From Sphingobium sp. KCTC 72723 (GTDB lineage Bacteria; Pseudomonadota; Alphaproteobacteria; Sphingomonadales; Sphingomonadaceae): 64,000 nucleotides of DNA. Position 1 is the first letter of the stretch, and every line of letters begins with the position of its first letter. Below, piece by piece: positions 62,835 to 64,000 of the stretch. The stretch lies in assembly GCF_014280435.1 (NCBI RefSeq), contig NZ_CP060388.1:4062001-4126000 (forward strand), read 5' to 3'. Made by a program: the position numbers and the translations under genes. A model generated the notes under the pieces. That model saw only the letters and a program-made list of their open reading frames with translations, searched no databases and was not told the DNA's origin.

Positions 62835-63954
62835 CTTGGGCAGCCTCCAGAAAACGGCGGGGGTTGATCGCCTGGCCATTCAGCCGGACTTCGAAATGCA
62901 AGTGAGTGCCGGTCGATCGGCCAGTCGATCCCATGCGACCGATCGTGTCACCGCGCGCGACGGTCTGGCCCACGCGGCTGGCATAGCCGGACAGATGGGC
63001 GTAGCGAGTCATCAGGCCGTTGCCATGTTCGACTTCGACGACATTGCCATAGCCTTGACGCTGGCCGACATAGCCGACCTTGCCACCGGCAGCGGACAGG
63101 ATCGGCTGACCATAGCTGCCGGGAAAGTCGATCCCTGCATGGAAGGCGGCGTGACCGTTGAACGGATCGCGGCGATAGCCATAGGAACTGGTCTGCATGG
63201 GCGCGGTGGTGGGCTTTCCCGATGGAATCGCCATCAGGCTGCGTTCCAGAAACTCCATACGGGCCAGCGCGCCAGCCAATTCTTCCAGCTCGCCGGTCAT
63301 GGCCCCCTTGTCGCCTTTCCATGGCACGAAGGGACCGCCCTGCGCCTGTGCAGCGCTACGGGCCAGGCTGTCGGGATTAAGGCCGAAACTGCGGATCGCG
63401 GCAGCGGCCTTGTCGGCCCGTCGCTCGACCGCACTGGTCAGCATCAGCGCGAAATGGCGCTGCCGTTCGGCCAGGCGCATCAGTGGTGCAGCTTCCGGGG
63501 CCATGCTGATTTTTGCGTTCAGCTTGCCTTTTTCTTGGGCTTTTGCCGGTGCGATCAGCTCTGCGCCGCTGGAATTGCTCTCCTCCGACCCGAAGTGGGT
63601 CTTGTAGAGATCGTCCATGAAATCCTGGCGCGCTTTCAGATCCTGCGCCAAATCCTCGACCGAATCGCGATAGTCGGCCACCTTGTTTGCGCTGCTGGCA
63701 ACGGCCTTGCCCTGCTGGGCCAGCATCGCGCGTTCCTGCGCGACCGAGGCACTGTTGGCTACCATGGCCAGCGTTGCGGCACCCCAACCTACCAATGCAG
63801 TCGAGACGATAGCGATGGTTGCCAGCTGGACACGACGAGAGATGCGCAGAAAACGCACTTGCCCGCCCGAACGGAGAAAAACCTCCCGCTCAGGACAAAT
63901 GGCGTTCAATCGCGCCCGGAGAGCGACAGCTCCCTTGATGGTTTTTCGAGACAA
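62773..63954 (-). CDS. M23 family peptidase (LytM-type murein endopeptidase)
   Basis: A 393-residue inner-membrane protein with one helix (TIAIVSTALVGWGAATLAMV), a periplasmic coiled-coil segment (ERAMLAQQGKAVASSANKVA, YRDSVEDLAQDLKARQDFMD), and a LytM domain. The domain shows AAFHAGIDFPGSYG with the zinc His and Asp, and TGTHLHFEVRLNG with HxH; all zinc ligands are present, so it should be active. The start is TTG at 63954, with no AUG/GUG nearby in frame. Its 3' end overlaps the bactofilin start, suggesting coupling. Confidence 0.93.
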   Translation of the reverse strand: MSRKTIKGAVALRARLNAICPEREVFLRSGGQVRFLRISRRVQLATIAIVSTALVGWGAATLAMVANSASVAQERAMLAQQGKAVASSANKVADYRDSVEDLAQDLKARQDFMDDLYKTHFGSEESNSSGAELIAPAKAQEKGKLNAKISMAPEAAPLMRLAERQRHFALMLTSAVERRADKAAAAIRSFGLNPDSLARSAAQAQGGPFVPWKGDKGAMTGELEELAGALARMEFLERSLMAIPSGKPTTAPMQTSSYGYRRDPFNGHAAFHAGIDFPGSYGQPILSAAGGKVGYVGQRQGYGNVVEVEHGNGLMTRYAHLSGYASRVGQTVARGDTIGRMGSTGRSTGTHLHFEVRLNGQAINPRRFLEAAQDVLQVQQIAKARFADVGNRG

Positions 63955-64000
63955 TGGCGACCCCGTGGCTCTTTTCGAGTCGGGCCGTTAGCAAAGCTTT

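Overview
The window looks like chromosomal DNA of a sphingomonad (Alphaproteobacteria, Sphingobium/Sphingomonas-like). The clues are high GC, TonB-dependent receptors with sphingomonad-type plugs, a metX-metW pair, an alphaproteobacterial SspB adaptor, bactofilin, DUF2585, a PEP-CTERM protein and characteristic intergenic paired hairpins. No database search was run, so the genus is an inference.

Positions 1-40117 are mostly core genome: the start of a TonB receptor (truncated by the window edge), a Doc/AbrB toxin-antitoxin pair, thiC under a TPP riboswitch, a three-gene transglutaminase / permuted ATP-grasp operon, a P450 with a membrane serine hydrolase, kdsA, proA, an aldose epimerase, prfC, an MFS + TonB receptor + TetR uptake unit, metX-metW, a hydroxyacid dehydrogenase, the hisB-H-A-F-(PEP-CTERM)-E operon, sspB, a ParDE pair, fumC, gmk, midA-lgt, ppx and rlmE.

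From 40118 to 62226 one gene, comM (yifB, the branch-migration helicase of natural transformation), is cut into three pieces by two independent insertions. Joining 40118-40755, 58179-58265 and 61443-62226 restores one 502-codon frame, the normal ComM length. The first insertion (40756-58178, about 17.4 kb) is an integrative element. It carries a large serine integrase at its left end and a Toprim/primase-helicase at its right end, and its two ends together rebuild a palindromic attP with a 5-bp CTGCT crossover. Between these lie lipoproteins, a GrlR-like protein, an Excalibur protein, an MtlR-like protein, a SRAP (YedK/HMCES) protein, a small serine recombinase, a class II tRNA-like gene with a shortened anticodon arm, and a 492-residue protein with a PD-(D/E)XK-type motif. 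No relaxase, type IV secretion or virion genes are visible. The second insertion (58266-61434) is an IS1595-family transposon with perfect 26-bp terminal inverted repeats, an 8-bp target duplication and four passenger genes.

The most unusual unexplained structure is in the first element: four intergenic regions each hold a pair of inverted, internally duplicated repeats enclosing an almost constant 83-94 bp. One of these regions is also packed with TGGCAGA iteron-like motifs. Invertible segments, replication iterons or paired operators are all possible.

Positions 62227-64000 return to core genes: a possible tiny membrane protein, bactofilin, and an M23 peptidase that overlaps it and starts at TTG.
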